The notes under the pieces are model-generated. The model worked only from the letters and a program-made list of their open reading frames with translations. It had not been told where the DNA came from and ran no database searches. Source: Paraphaeosphaeria minitans (Eukaryota > Ascomycota > Dothideomycetes > Pleosporales > Didymosphaeriaceae). From it: a stretch of 64,000 nt of DNA. Positions 43,948 to 55,312 of the stretch are shown here, piece by piece. The stretch is from NCBI GenBank assembly GCA_015832175.1, contig WJXW01000012.1, positions 1,136,001 to 1,200,000 on the forward strand, read 5' to 3'. The translations under genes and the position numbers were made by a program. The number at the start of each line of letters is the position of its first letter. The stretch's first letter is position 1.

Positions 43948-45665
43948 GGCGACTTCGAGCCTGTATCTCCCTCCAGATTACTATGGTATGTCTTGAATCA
44001 AAAACCGAAGATCCAGAGAGGCGTATCGTTCTCGTTCGGAAAATAAGTGTCGTAGGATGCCATTTCAACGCATGCGAGCTCGGAAGATATTAATACTCTG
44101 CGAAATGCGCCACGAAGTTTGGAGCCGAATACAGCATCTCCGTCCAGCACTTCAGACATGGTCCAAAGATTTCCGCGGCGTAGATGCTCCCCCATATGAT
44201 AGCCCCGGTCCCGCAGCCATGCCCTGCCGCGCCCGCGTCTGGATCCACAAAACGACTGCTGGCGGCAGCCGGGCAGCGTTCAGACGACGATTCTTCCCTT
44301 TCCTGCGTCCTTCTTCGACCCGGTAGAATGGTGGCCGTGATCTAGACGAGGCGGGTGGCTGCCATGATAAGCCTTTGACCCCAGATCTATCACCATGGCG
44401 GGCGCTGGGATCTCGTATACTGTGCACCATCTGCCCTCCAGAAGCAGACATGGACCGAAGAAGTAAGCCAGAGCTGGAGACAAACGCTTCCATTGGCTGG
44501 AGATGTGCATATTGGGATTGATCCTCTTATCTGGCACAGTCGGTAGTCGCGAGGCGGCTCGTACTTTCTGTGGGCCTTATCAACACCTCAGCCCCAGCAG
44601 CGCACACCTACCTATCTATAAGACAAGTCTGCTTTTCCGCGGCGTTGCAATGTCCAGAACTCATCGAGACACTGAAGCTCGAGCACGAGCAAACGGAGCA
44701 TCTTGTTGGAGGGGTGTCGCTAAGAGGCCTCGAAACGCATCGCACACCTTACCTATCCTCATCTTCACCCAACCGGTCCCGACGACAGCCAAGAAGTGAA
44801 CAGTGACTTGTCATTCGCAGTCCCAAATCTCTTACGAGGCTTGTGTAAAATTAGGAGGCTTGTGTAAAAGAAGCTTTTTGTCGTCTTATCAAGCAGTGCA
44901 CTGTTTGTATTCGACACCAACACACTAGGTACCGTAATCGTTTGGTGTAGAACAATCGATCGTCTTCGTTCTGCACCGGGAATCGTCGTTATCAGGGTGA
45001 GGTTTAGTTCCCGTCAGGGCGCGGGATGATGGATCGCTTTGCGCCTTATCTCCACTAAGCCTGTGTCCAATCAGACCCACCTCGCTGTTCCGAGGAGAAG
45101 CACATTCGTCACGTGACCCGGCCAATGCCCCGCTATAAAGAACGTCGTGTCTGCAAGCCATACAGGCAGTCCCGACCGAATGTAAAGCTGCGTCTCCGAG
45201 GCTTTGGGATGCATGGGACATAATCGCCGATGCACCCTGCCGGACGGACCGATGCAAGGGAGAGCAATAGAACACGAACAGCGAAGAAAGTGCGGGACAA
45301 ATCAGAGCAATAGAGGTTACAGAATAGCATTGGCAGTGTTCCGAATGGATAATAGACCCAATTTATTCGTCTTTGGTTTGCGACACTGCAGTTGTACTCA
45401 AACTCCAAAGCAGCCCATTACCCAACAGGACCCCAAGTGTTCATCTGGTCCGAAAAGGCCATTGTACCAGAAGCCCGCCCAATGTGCTGTGCATGCCGCG
45501 CTGTATAAAAAGGTTCGATGGACGCCCAGCTTCGCCGATGGAAAAATACAAATGTGACGAAGTGGCGAACCGCTGCAGTTGCTTCATTTTTGCGTCGCTC
45601 GCTGAAATGCTCGAAAGAAGGGAATTCGTGACGCGTATCGAGAGAGAAGTAAGGAGAAGGATTGG
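43948..45665. other. Intergenic, 1.7 kb
   Basis: Promoter of the nitrate transporter and 3' flank of the LaeA-like gene. GATA-type sites are listed separately. No gene is supported among the short frames. Confidence 0.45.
44197..44392. promoter_or_regulatory. Cluster of three HGATAR sites upstream of the nitrate transporter
   Basis: TGATAG at 44197-44202, TGATAA at 44365-44370 and TGATAG on the opposite strand at 44387-44392, that is 250-450 bp upstream of the start codon. HGATAR is the binding site of AreA-type nitrogen regulators. Sites this short occur often by chance, so the call is tentative. Confidence 0.3.
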
Positions 45666-47201
45666 TTACGAGGCGGATTGAGGTGGGGGATTTGCGGACG
45701 GAGAATTCGACACACCAAGCTCGTGTTCGTATGGTTTCCGGCCCCAAACCACGTAGCTGCATCGTCAGTGAACGCAACGCATGCTAAAAGGTTCCGCTTA
45801 CATCTTGTGGTAGCCATGGACACTGTGGTTCGAGATGGATTTGCGGACGTTGACTAGGTAGACCTCAATTTCATCCTTGGTCCAGTTTAACCCTCTTGTG
45901 AACATGAACAAGCTCCACGCTTGGATGCCCTCGATGTAGTTCTGCTCGTTGAATTTTCCAAGCATTTTGAACTGGGGGTCTTTGGGCCAGCCATTAATGG
46001 GCAGCTTGAAGACTTCTTCGTGGACATCAACAAATCCAGCTTGCTCGTACCATCGCTTCAACTTGTTGCCAATGCGCATGGGCTTGCCTAGATTCATGGC
46101 GGCTTTGTCTTGAGTCTTCGCCCACATGGCAAAAGGATAATCTGGCGGCATAGTCCCATCATCGCAGTAGACGGTTGGCATAATGTCCTGTGACTCCATC
46201 CATCCGCCGGGTTTCAGCGCGCGATAACCCTTGGCGACGATATCTCGAAAGTCCTCGAAGCAGCCGAGGAGAAGACGAGTGTGGACATAGTCCTGGGGCT
46301 CCACCATCCAATCGTCTTCGTTGGCGTCGTCAATGACGAACTTGACATTGCTCGGGACCCTGCGAAATCAGCAACAGTGGGCTACGAGGTGCTGCACGGT
46401 ACTCACCATTCGGGCTGGATGGGTGACAGGTCAGTACCGATTACCTAGTGAGCGTCAGCAAAGGCTCGGCAGAGCAGTCCGAGGGTGACGCACCGAGGTG
46501 TTGGGGTACTGCATGCCTGGCCCTGTTAACATGCGTCTCGTTGAAAGATGCAAGTGCAACGTACCCATCTCGATGGCCCATACTCCGGTGCCACAGCCGA
46601 TGTCGAGGATCTTGCGTGGATCTTTGAGGGGTGCAAAGTGGTTCCTGAACCTGAAAATGACCTTCCAGATCTCGTGCTGGACGTCCATGCGATCGTTCTC
46701 GGGCTGCACACGAGCGGTCAGCAGGGGGACGGGTAGCGGGGTCGGTCGAAGCGCACCTTGTCATTGGGGAACGGGTATGCTGTCGCGCAGTCAGTGGCAG
46801 CTTCGATATAGGTTTGAGGAGCGAGGAGCTTACAGCCCGAGTGGTAGCTATGGTACGTCCGGCCATGCTCGCGGATGTAGTCGAAGATGCTCTGGTTGAC
46901 TGACTTTGTGCTCCTGGGCAGCGTCAGCTGGAACAAATGCGCACCGTGGTTCGAGGGACGACGGACGTGTCACAGCTCTGGAGTCCATCCGAGGCGCCGC
47001 CCGAGGCTCCGTCTGTATCGGACTGCACAGGCAGGGTCAAATTAGCTGAAGTCGCCCTGGACAGGCTTTTGGGGCCGGGGGGGGGGGGGTGGGAGGAGGC
47101 GGTGCTTCACATACGTCGGCCTCGATGAAGTCGCGCGGGCTCTGGGGCTCGGACGAAGGGGGGCTCGTGTCGCGCGAGGACAGCGGGATGGACAGCAACA
47201 T
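45666..47201 (-). CDS. LaeA-like SAM-dependent methyltransferase
   Basis: Nine exons, 47201-47115, 47022-46945, 46903-46834, 46779-46757, 46703-46565, 46516-46494, 46444-46407, 46359-45802 and 45756-45666, 368 residues. The N-terminal half matches the LaeA-like family: IFDYIREHGRTYHSYHSG, YPFPNDKPENDRMDVQHE, motif I ILDIGCGTG (118-126), VIGTDLSPIQPEW, VKFVIDDANEDDW. The rest (DYVHTRLLLGCFEDF, ALKPGGWMESQD, KPMRIGNKLKRWYEQAGF) completes a class I methyltransferase. Relatives of LaeA regulate secondary metabolism or development, but most paralogues have unknown roles and no cluster is seen here. The two 23-bp micro-exons and the 41-bp intron 2 are unusual but give the only continuous family match. 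Residues 1-55 are variable and acidic. A run of 13 C (coding strand) sits in intron 1. Confidence 0.82.
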
Positions 47202-47429
47202 GTCTGCGGCGTCGTCGCGCGCAATGCGTGATGCTGCGTCGGGCAGAGGAAGAGAGGCAAACCCAAGGCGCTGGGAAGCTTGTGGGTGGAGCCAGAACCA
47301 CGGAAGGCGCCTGGGTCGCTCCTTCCCGAAGGAGCGACCACGGAACGATTCCCCTCAGATGCTCGCTTAATTGCTTGCGAACCGCCAGAGAACAGGCTGC
47401 ATGCACCACCGCCACCTCTACCTATAGAC

Positions 47430-47550
47430 CGTCTCTGCCTGTAGACCATCCTTAGACCATCTCTGCCTGTAGACCATCTCTTAGACCAGCTCTGCCTGTA
47501 GAACATCTCTTGGACCATTCTCTGCCTGTAGACCATCTGTGCCAGTAGTG
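47430..47550. repeat. 28-30-bp tandem repeat, 4 copies
   Basis: CTCTGCCTGTAGA begins near 47433, 47461, 47490 and 47520, each followed by a (C/A)CATC block and then TTAGACCA or TTGGACCA. Spacing grows from 28 to 30 bp. Confidence 0.8.
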
Positions 47551-47899
47551 TCGAGGACAGCCGGTGCGAGAGCCTGCATGCGCCGCCCTCGACGGCTCCC
47601 GCTGTCTGGTCCTCCGTCCCTCCACCGAAGCTTAGTCTGACGTGGCAGCTCTTTGAGGAAGTCTGAAGGCCAATGACTCGAAGGCGAGACGTGTGCGCAA
47701 TCTGATTGGCGGGGCTTTGATACCCGCAACGGATCTGCGGAGAAGTAAGACGCTCCGCTCTGTTTGCATGGCAGTCTCGTGTGCATGTGTGTCGCTTGGG
47801 AGAGCCCGGGATGCTTGGCACAGAACGGGTTTCCTGCTTGGCACGGAACCTCCTCGCTGTCTCTTGCTTGGCACGGAAACCTCTTCTCTGGTCTCTTGC

Positions 47900-48720
47900 T
47901 TGGTTCACAGGACCTCTTCTTTCCAGTTTGCTTCTTCCTAGTCTAGTCTCTTGCTTGGCACACAACGCTTCTTTTTAGTGTGCTTCTTCCTAGCTTGCTT
48001 CTTCCTAGTCTAGTCTCTTGCTTAGCACACAACGCTTCTTTTTAGTGTGCTTCTTCCTAGCTTACTTCTTCCTAGTCTAGTCTCTTACTTAGCACACAAC
48101 GCTTCTTTTTAGTATACTTTTTCCTAGCTTACTTCTTCCTAGTCTAGTCTCTTACTTAGTACACAACGCTTCTTTTTAGTGTGCTTCTTCCTAGCTTACT
48201 TCTTCCTACTCTAGTCTCTTGCTTAGCACACAACGCTTCTTTTTAGTGTGCTTCTTCCCAGCTTGCTTCTTCCTAGTCTAGTCTCTTGCTTGGCACACAA
48301 CGCTTCTTTTTAGTGTGCTTCTTCCCAGCTTGCTTCTTCCTAGTCTGGTCTCTTGCTTAGCACACAACGCTTCTTTTTAGTGTGCTTCTTCCTAGCTTGC
48401 TTCTTCCTACTCTAGTCTCTTGCTTAGTATATAACGCTTCTTTTTAGTGTGCTTCTTCCTAGCTTACTTCTTCCTAGTCTAGTCTCTTACTTAGCACATA
48501 ACGCTTTTTTTTAGTATACTTCTTCCTAGCTTACTTCTTCCTAGTCTAGTCTTTTGCTTAGCACACAACGCTTCTTTTTAGTGTGCTTCTTCCTAGCTTA
48601 CTTTTTCCTACTCTAGTCTCTTGCTTGGCACACAACGCTTCTTTTCAGTGTGCTTCTTCCCAGCTTGCTTCTTCCCACTCTGGTCTCTTGCTTGGCAGAG
48701 GACCTCTTCTCCCCAGTCTG
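47900..48720. repeat. 67-bp satellite array with mosaic RIP, 11 full copies
   Basis: The anchor CACAAC recurs at 47961, 48028, 48095, 48162, 48229, 48296, 48363, 48430 (as TATAAC), 48497 (as CATAAC), 48564 and 48631, an exact 67-bp period without slippage. Shorter, GC-richer partial units (CTTGCTTGGCACGGAACCTC) precede the array from about 47810. Outer copies keep CTTGGCAC and CCCAGCTTGC, inner copies read CTTAGTAC and CCTAGCTTAC; all such changes are CpA to TpA or TpG to TpA. The array is non-coding. Confidence 0.92.
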
Positions 48721-48886
48721 ACCTAGGTACACAACCCTCGATCGCTCAAAACTCATCAAAATCACAAAAATGCATTTCAATCATCACGTGATCTCTTTCA
48801 TTCGCCTGTCTCGGAATCGTCCTCCTCAGCTACCTACGCCAGAGTCCCGTGCCCACTAACCCCATCCCTCATGTACCTGCACCACT

Positions 48887-49316
48887 TCAACCCTCGTGGG
48901 CAGCATGTCCACCCTTCTCGCCCAGCTCCTGCGCCAGCTTGCTGCCCGCCTTGAACGTGCCGTCGGGGTTGCGCTGTGCCAGCCAGTCAGCGGAGCTCGT
49001 GACGGATCGAGCAGAACAAAACTTACACCATCCTGCTCGACGGACTCCTTCTCGAGAGCGTGCTCGTGCGCTACGTGGCCGCCCTTGGCGCCGAGTTCCT
49101 TTGCGAGCTCGGAGCCCTTGGTGAAGGTGCCATCGGGGTTGCGGTCGGCGTGGTTCTGTAGCTTGGATTAGTAGGTAGTATAATTTCAGGTTTGTTTGTA
49201 GGACTGACCTCGGCCTGGGCGTTGGAGCCGTGAGAGGCATGGCCACCCTTGGCTGCGATCTCGCGGAGCTCGTCCTTGGGGAGGTTGGCGAAGTTGGCGG
49301 GGTTAGAGTCGGCCAT
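48887..49316 (-). CDS. KGG-repeat stress/conidiation protein (Con-10-like)
   Basis: Three exons, 49316-49209, 49155-49027 and 48973-48887, 107 residues; both introns are 53 bp with clean borders. The protein consists of three KGG motifs: residues 21-29 (AAKGGHASH), the middle unit NPDGTFTKGSELAKELGAKG and the last NPDGTFKAGSKLAQELGEKG. It is very hydrophilic and probably disordered. Such KGG proteins (Pfam KGG; GsiB in bacteria, CON-10 in Neurospora) accumulate during stress, stationary phase or conidiation and are thought to act like hydrophilins. Each repeat is nearly one exon, so the gene may have grown by exon duplication. The 5' leader contains a 15-bp tandem repeat that stays open in frame with the start codon. 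The ATG at 49316 was chosen because the KGG family normally begins just before the first repeat. Confidence 0.88.
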
Positions 49317-49964
49317 TGTGTTGGTGATTTGAGGTGAAGTTCTGGTAGAGTTGAACTGTCGCGAGTTGAACAGTCGTGAGTTGAACAGTCGTGAGTTGAA
49401 CAGCCACGAGTTGCACTGTCCTGAGTTGAAAGGTCCTGAGTCGATGGAGTTGCGAGGGAAGTTGCTGTGCATGCAAAGATCCTTCAAATGAGAACAACAC
49501 CTCCTTTACATTCTCACTTGCTTGCTCTGCTGGCCTTCTGACGTTGTATTGCCTACAGAACACGGCAGGGCACGCCCGCCTTTCAATAAGCAAACAACTA
49601 AACGAAGCCATGTGCATGCCGATCCCCCTGCCTCTGGCATTCTATTTGCTGCATGTTTGCACATTCTGGACCCATCGCTGTGCCCCCTCAGTGCTGCCTT
49701 GTCCGCTTCCCTGCGATGTAGAACGCCCGTTGCAAATGACGTCATCCGATGCGACGCGAAGTCACGTTCGCACGTGAGACGCGTCTCGCCCGCGTCAGGT
49801 CACCATGACTCGCGTTCACCGGTGGAATCGACTCCGCCTTACCCCAGCCGTCGTGACATCTAGACGCGTTTTCCTGTTCATCCTGCACGTCCTACTCCAC
49901 CCAAATTGCTGTCCACGCACTTCTTCGCTCAATTGAACGTCTCGCCATCATCGCCACCGCAAAA
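49317..49964. other. Divergent intergenic region, 0.65 kb
   Basis: Lies between the KGG gene and UNG1. Holds the 15-bp repeat (49348-49437). No other gene. Confidence 0.5.
49348..49437. repeat. 15-bp tandem repeat x6 in the KGG gene's leader
   Basis: GAGTTGAAC-type units start at 49348, 49363, 49378, 49393, 49408 and 49423, exactly 15 bp apart. It lies 31-121 bp upstream of the KGG start codon and, being a multiple of three, leaves the leader open (coding strand repeats encode FNSRL). Confidence 0.9.
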
Positions 49965-51013
49965 ATGAGTCTCAAGCGCAAGGCGGCCAACACCGCTACC
50001 GACGCTGCGAAGAAGACCAAGGTCAATGGCAGCATCATGTCATTCTTCGCCGCGCCCAAGCAAAAGGAGGGCGCAACGGCCGCCGCGAAATTCGACAAGG
50101 ACGCGTGGGTCGCGAAGCTCTCGGACGAGCAGAAGGAGCTGCTGAAGCTGGAGATCGACACGCTGCATGAGAGCTGGCTGCCACACGTCAAGGATGTGCT
50201 GCTTAGCCCGACCTTCCTCGACCTCAAGCGCTTCCTGAAGAAGGAGCTGGCGAGCGGGAAGGCGGTGTATCCGCCCATGAAGGATGTCTATTCCTGGTAC
50301 GACCTCCTGCAATGCACCCGAGACTCTTTCCCACGGCATGTGTGTAGGTTAGGCATAGTGTGACCATGGCTAATGGGACGCTCGCAGGTCGCGTCACACG
50401 CCGCTCAACACCGTTAAGGCAGTCATCACGGGCCAAGACCCCTACCACAACCCGAACCAAGCCCACGGTCTATGCTTCTCCGTGCGGCCGCCTACGCCAG
50501 CCCCGCCCTCGCTCAAAAACATATACATCGCTCTGAACAAGGACTACCCCGACTTCAAGCAGCCGCCCAATCGGGGCGGTCTGCTGACGCCTTGGGCGGA
50601 CCATGGCGTGTTGATGCTGAATACGTGTCTCACGGTGGAGAAGAACAAGGCCAATTCGCACTCTGGCAAGGGCTGGGAGCTGCTTACGCAAAAGGTGATT
50701 GATACCGTGGCCAAGGTGCGGACGAATGGCGTGGTGTTTCTGGCGTGGGGCTCGCCGGCGCAGCAGAGGGTCAAAGACATCGAGAAAGCGTACAAGGAAC
50801 GACATCTCATTCTGCGGAGTGTGCATCCTAGCCCGCTAGCCGCGCACAAGGGATTCGTAAGTGCCAGGCTGCCGTGTGTTGGGTGGAGCTAACGTTGTAC
50901 AGTTCGATTGTGGACACTTCAAGAAGGCGAACGACTGGCTGGAGGCGAAGTATGGGAAGGATGAAGGCATCGATTGGAATCTGGACGTCGACCCGGAGGA
51001 AGCGGGCGTCTAG
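49965..51013 (+). CDS. UNG1: Uracil-DNA glycosylase, family 1
   Basis: Three exons, 49965-50296, 50388-50856 and 50903-51013, 303 residues. All family-1 motifs are present: the water-activating GQDPYH with Asp128, LLTPWADHGVLMLNTCLTV, and the DNA-intercalating HPSPLAAHKGF with catalytic His257. The enzyme removes uracil from DNA to start base-excision repair in nucleus and mitochondria. The N-terminal 70 residues are basic; GSIMSFF (22-28) resembles a PCNA-binding PIP box. Introns of 91 and 46 bp have standard borders and join VYSW-SRHTPL and HKGF-FDCGHF exactly where the family expects. Splicing and motifs leave no doubt on function. It is divergent from the KGG gene. Confidence 0.96.
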
Positions 51014-52227
51014 GCTGTAGCGAGCTGCCTTTCCGCTCCTTCTCAGGGCGATGTGTGTAGTTGTAGAGTCGGCATGTTGCGTTCAGCTCCGGCGTTGGCT
51101 TGATGAAGTGCGGGAAAATGTACCATGGGCGTTGGACAGGCGTTTGGAAAAAGACATCATGGTTCTCGCAGATGCTGAGCTAAATTTTGGAACGAGTGTT
51201 CCCAGTCTCACGGCCTTTGATTCCGAGGAGAGTACGTCACATAACGGAAGGCCGAAGACTTCACAATGCGGCGTAGCATACCACAGCATATTCTAGGCCT
51301 CGAAAACATTGTATCGCAGCATTCGACGTTCTTTTTAAATCGAATCATCGCTACTATCCAACAGTGTTTGCTTCTCGGCCACTGCCCATTCCGACTCCAT
51401 GAATGCGGACCGAGCAAAAAAGATCGCATGTAGATTTGTACCCACTCCCAGTCCCATCTGACGGAGATGCGAACAGCGGCAGCCACTCCTCATAAGTATT
51501 CGCATTGACTCTCCCCTCCCCAGATACGCAGGCATGGCTCTTCTCGTACTAAAACAACCCAATAGGCACTACACCACGACAATTTTCGCAGACCGTATGT
51601 AACGCTCAAAACCCAACGCTGTAGGTTGCTTCAGCGTCTTTGGAGAGGAAAGTCATCATACCAAGCAAATTTGTTCGCGTACTATCTTGCTCATGGAAGC
51701 GGCCGACTCTGTGCTTTGGGAACCTGGGGACGGTCAGACATCTGTGCTGGTGACAATATCCCGAGGCTTTTTTTACAGGCTCAAGGTCAAAGGATCTACT
51801 CCATTGACAATATGGCTTTGACGGTTGTGGGTATCTATACTCCGTTGTGGGTATATGTGTTCCACGCGTATTAACCCGAGTTTTCGAACAGCTACCGATC
51901 GATGATTGATGATTTGAAAGACGGGGGAACCTCACAAGTAGCTGCACCACCGTGCCAGTCGTCTCGAATGGAATCGAATAGAATGGAGTCAAGAGACATC
52001 CCAAACGAACGTGCTGATGCCCAAACCCCCCTCCCCCCGCCCCGCCAACGCTGTTCTTCAAGACCAAGCCAGTCAAACCACGAAACCCCTGCAATCCCTG
52101 ACCACGACCAGTAACCATCCCCACCCCCACCGCTGTGCGAACCCCTGCTCACAAAGGCACATTCTTGACAATGCTTCCACACCGAAACGCCCGGCTATCC
52201 CCACTCGGCTGCTTCGTAACCGCCGTC
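51014..52227. other. Intergenic, 1.2 kb
   Basis: Between convergent genes UNG1 and the cupredoxin-like gene. Short frames only; nothing recognised. Confidence 0.5.
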
Positions 52228-52701
52228 CTAGCCTTCTCCTTGTACGCCGCGAGCGTCTTGCCCTCCCCCCTCCCCGCCCCCGAAATCCTGATTGACGACC
52301 CCGCTCATGCCCTTCTGGCAGTGGTCCCCGCTGGTCTGCGAGCAGTAGTACCAAAACGGCCTGTCGTTCTCGACCGCAAAGGTGACGACGTCGGGGGCCT
52401 CGCCGCGGGGCGTCGCGAAGTTGAAGCCGGAGAAGACGCCGGGGCCGTCGGCGAGGGGCTCGCAGGGCGCGTCGAAGGAGGACTGCACGACGGTGTGGTT
52501 CTTTGGGAGGAAGTGGAATTCGATGAGGTCGCCGATGGCGGCGACGACGTTTTGCGGCTCGAAGTGGAGGCCGTTGTTTTCGGTGGTTGAGCCGGCGGTG
52601 ATGCGGTGGTTGACGCCGGTTGGGGGAGCGAAGTTGGGGGCGGCGGTGGTGAGGCTGAGGAGGGTGGTGGCAGCGAAGGCGAAGGTAGGGAAGGCGACCA
52701 T
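52228..52701 (-). CDS. Secreted cupredoxin-like protein
   Basis: Single exon, 157 residues, with a signal peptide of about 20 residues (FAFAATTLLSLTTAAP). The mature part is a plastocyanin-like domain: FEPQNVVAAIGDLIEFHFLP, KNHTVVQSSFDAPCEPL, FWYYCSQTSGDHCQKGMSGVVN. The ligand-type residues His (KNHTV), Cys (YYCS), His (GDHC) and Met (KGM) are present, so a type I copper site is possible, though the second Cys pair may form a disulphide instead. Fungal genomes hold several such small extracellular serine/glycine-type cupredoxins; their roles are unclear. The last 20 residues (GGGEGGGQDARG and on) are Gly-rich; larger relatives continue as a Ser-rich GPI-anchored stalk, which is missing here. 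Confidence 0.85.
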   Translation of the reverse strand: MVAFPTFAFAATTLLSLTTAAPNFAPPTGVNHRITAGSTTENNGLHFEPQNVVAAIGDLIEFHFLPKNHTVVQSSFDAPCEPLADGPGVFSGFNFATPRGEAPDVVTFAVENDRPFWYYCSQTSGDHCQKGMSGVVNQDFGGGEGGGQDARGVQGEG

Positions 52702-55312
52702 TGTGAAGGATGGAGTGGAGTCGGTTGGAATTAGAAGCTAAGTGGTTAGGATCGTCGATCGTGGGATGTTGATATGTAGTACTTTGTGATGCTGGAGTGT
52801 GGTGATGCAGTGATGATGATGCTATCGTCCCGAGCACCATACAATATATAGAGAAATGAACATGATTGCTAAGCCTAGCATCGTAAGACGAGTTCTCGAT
52901 CTCTGTAGACGAGTGCGCGGAAGAGGTTGCTGCCGGATGACTGCGCGCACCAACTTGGTGTTCAGCCTCCACAGCACCCTCGAGCTTCCCAGAGGCGGAC
53001 AAGATTACACACTCTCGAACGAGCCACCACTATTTCTGAAACACAAAACAAGCTTATTTTGCTCCCGTGCGATGGTATTCCACGTGCGGTCGGTCTAGGA
53101 TATCTGATGTAGTTCTCATTGCGCGATTGGACTCGTCCGACAGCTGCCATTGCTGCATCATCCGGAGGGATGTCTTCCGCGCGCAGCAGTCTCATCTGCG
53201 ATGTCGACGGCAAGTGCCGGAAGCAACATAGAAACACTCATCGAACGAGTCTTTAGCGCGGAGGGGCCGGATTGTCGGGTGAGGTTGGAGCCCTCATTTC
53301 TCATCGCATCGCAGGCGAAAATTAGAGGCTGGTACCATGGCGATAGTAACCGCCTAGAAGCCTTCCTCTGAATCTCAGTGGAATCTGTCATTCTCAGCGT
53401 GAACAATCCTGCGAAAACACATTCCGCGTTTGATCCGGAAGGGTCAGATGCAACACCCTGTGTAGACTGGAGATCCGGCCGTTGAGCTGCACGAAAGGGG
53501 AGCAGCGGAGGTCTGTGTGTAAGTTTCGAGCGTTTCTTTTTCGCTCCTTCATAATACAGATCAGTATAATGGACACAAACGAGATACTCTTACACCGTTC
53601 GTGGTCTCACGGTTTCGTTCAACCATGTTCAGATGCTATGGCCCTAGACAACAAGACCCGGTGCATCATTGCCTCGACCAACTTCATGAAGCATGGCGCA
53701 GACTCGATTGACCATACGTTTAGTTCAAAGGGGCCTCAGCTGGTACGAGAAGCTTGCTTGCTCGTTGACGCAATGTTTGCCTGAAGACGCTGATGAGGTC
53801 TCAGCGATTGACAAATTGCAGTGAATGACTTTGGACAAAGAAGATATTGCGAGTAATTAGTTGAGTCGTGTCAGGATGAGACAAACTCGTATCTTTCGGC
53901 TTCGCGGCGCGTCTACAGCGTGGCCGTATGAGTTATGTACGGCACGGTTGCCAATGTCAGCCCAAACAAGATCCATACGACGAATAATAAGTTGGAATAG
54001 AAATGGCGAGCGTCTGGTGTAGCGTTTCGTCGCGATTACGCGCGACAGACTAACTCTTGCTCCGCCATCTGTGCTTGCTGATCTAGGAGACTTAATAAGA
54101 ACATGGCGGACCTGAGGTACTCGTGTTTGTTGGATGAGCAAGGGCAAAACCGCGATATCCCCTTAGATATGTCGGGCACTAGTAGGGTCTCCTTTTGCGG
54201 TCGAGGGAGAAGAGCGAAACCCCCGTGGAACATGTCAATAGAGTAGGGATCGGGGAAGCGCGCGGCTAGGTACAGGATGCGAGTTAGGTCCAGAACCCGG
54301 CGGGGGCGCATCCAGATTCGTACTTGCACAAGTTAGCATCGGCACCATGAACCTTAACCATCGATAGCTTCTCATCTTAAGGTGCAGTGCCGGGCTAATG
54401 GCGGGATGGCCTCCCTATCTCACTCAAGACAGCTAGTCTCGCCGCTCCCAGCTTGAAACTAAGCTAGCACGCCCGCCCTGGACTGCCTTTCTGAGTCGTA
54501 CGGGAAAGATGCGCCGCGAATTGGAAAAGGTTCAACATGGAACGGGTCAACGCAATGGAGTAGACAAGTAGGGGCACCGGAAGGGAGGAACGGGTTGTGC
54601 CCCGAGACAAGAGTGGATTGAAAGCTGGGGAAGTCCTGGGGAAATCTGGAGAGTTCAAAGACCGCGGTCTTTGCTACGGCGTGACGTCATCTTGTACATG
54701 TTGCGAGTGAAGCACTGCTCATGTAAGTATCGAGCATAGAGACAAGCCAGGGGATCTGACTGTCTTCATAGACCCGTTGAAGCAGATTGTAGTTGGATGC
54801 TGCTGCCGACTGGGTGGTGGGGGGGGTGGTTTGCCCGTCGATCGAAGGCATACAAACATCGGATGCCCGAATCCCGCGAGGCCCACCTGCAATACGCAAC
54901 TTGGAATTCCACGGCAACAGCCAGAATCTTTGTCGCATATCGGCAAGTGGATCCCTCGCACGTTGCGGCCTCGTGAACACTCCAGGGCCCGCTCCAGTCC
55001 CAAGGCCAGCCAACCCACGCGGACCGATTACTACACCATGCACGCGATCTAGCATCCTCACCCTTGGATGAGCTTGCCCCATTCTCGGGGTTTTGGCAAT
55101 TCCTCCCTGGCGGAGATCCTCTTGCGGCTGCAATAGGTTGTCCTGCTGGCGGCGGGTTGCAAGACTTGCGCTAAGGACGTCTCCACCTCCGCAATTAATG
55201 GCCGAAGATTTTTGCATATAAGCCTCCCCCACAACCCAGATACAATGCACACTTCGGCAACGAAGACCGCTTGCATCTAAGGCAATTAAGCTCCGCTCGT
55301 GCACTTGCAACA
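52702..55312. other. Intergenic, 2.6 kb
   Basis: Divergent promoters of the cupredoxin gene and the second sugar porter. Many short open frames on both strands, none with a motif or consistent splice partners. Confidence 0.45.

Larger units (their letters stand above)
47202..48886. other. Repeat-filled intergenic region, 1.7 kb
   Basis: Dominated by a 28-30-bp repeat (47430-47550) and a 67-bp satellite (47900-48720). The LaeA-like gene's promoter lies between 47202 and about 47400. No gene. Confidence 0.5.

Noticed and set aside
47077..47089. Run of 13 G on the plus strand as a possible frameshift in the LaeA-like gene
   Set aside because: It falls inside intron 1 of the model and does not touch the coding sequence.
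47900..48720. CRISPR-like array
   Set aside because: The regularity is that of a contiguous 67-bp satellite; there are no unique spacers, and the DNA is eukaryotic.
52073..53002. 309-codon Arg/His/Pro-rich frame across the cupredoxin gene
   Set aside because: Same strand but other frame; composition is that of a GC-rich shadow.
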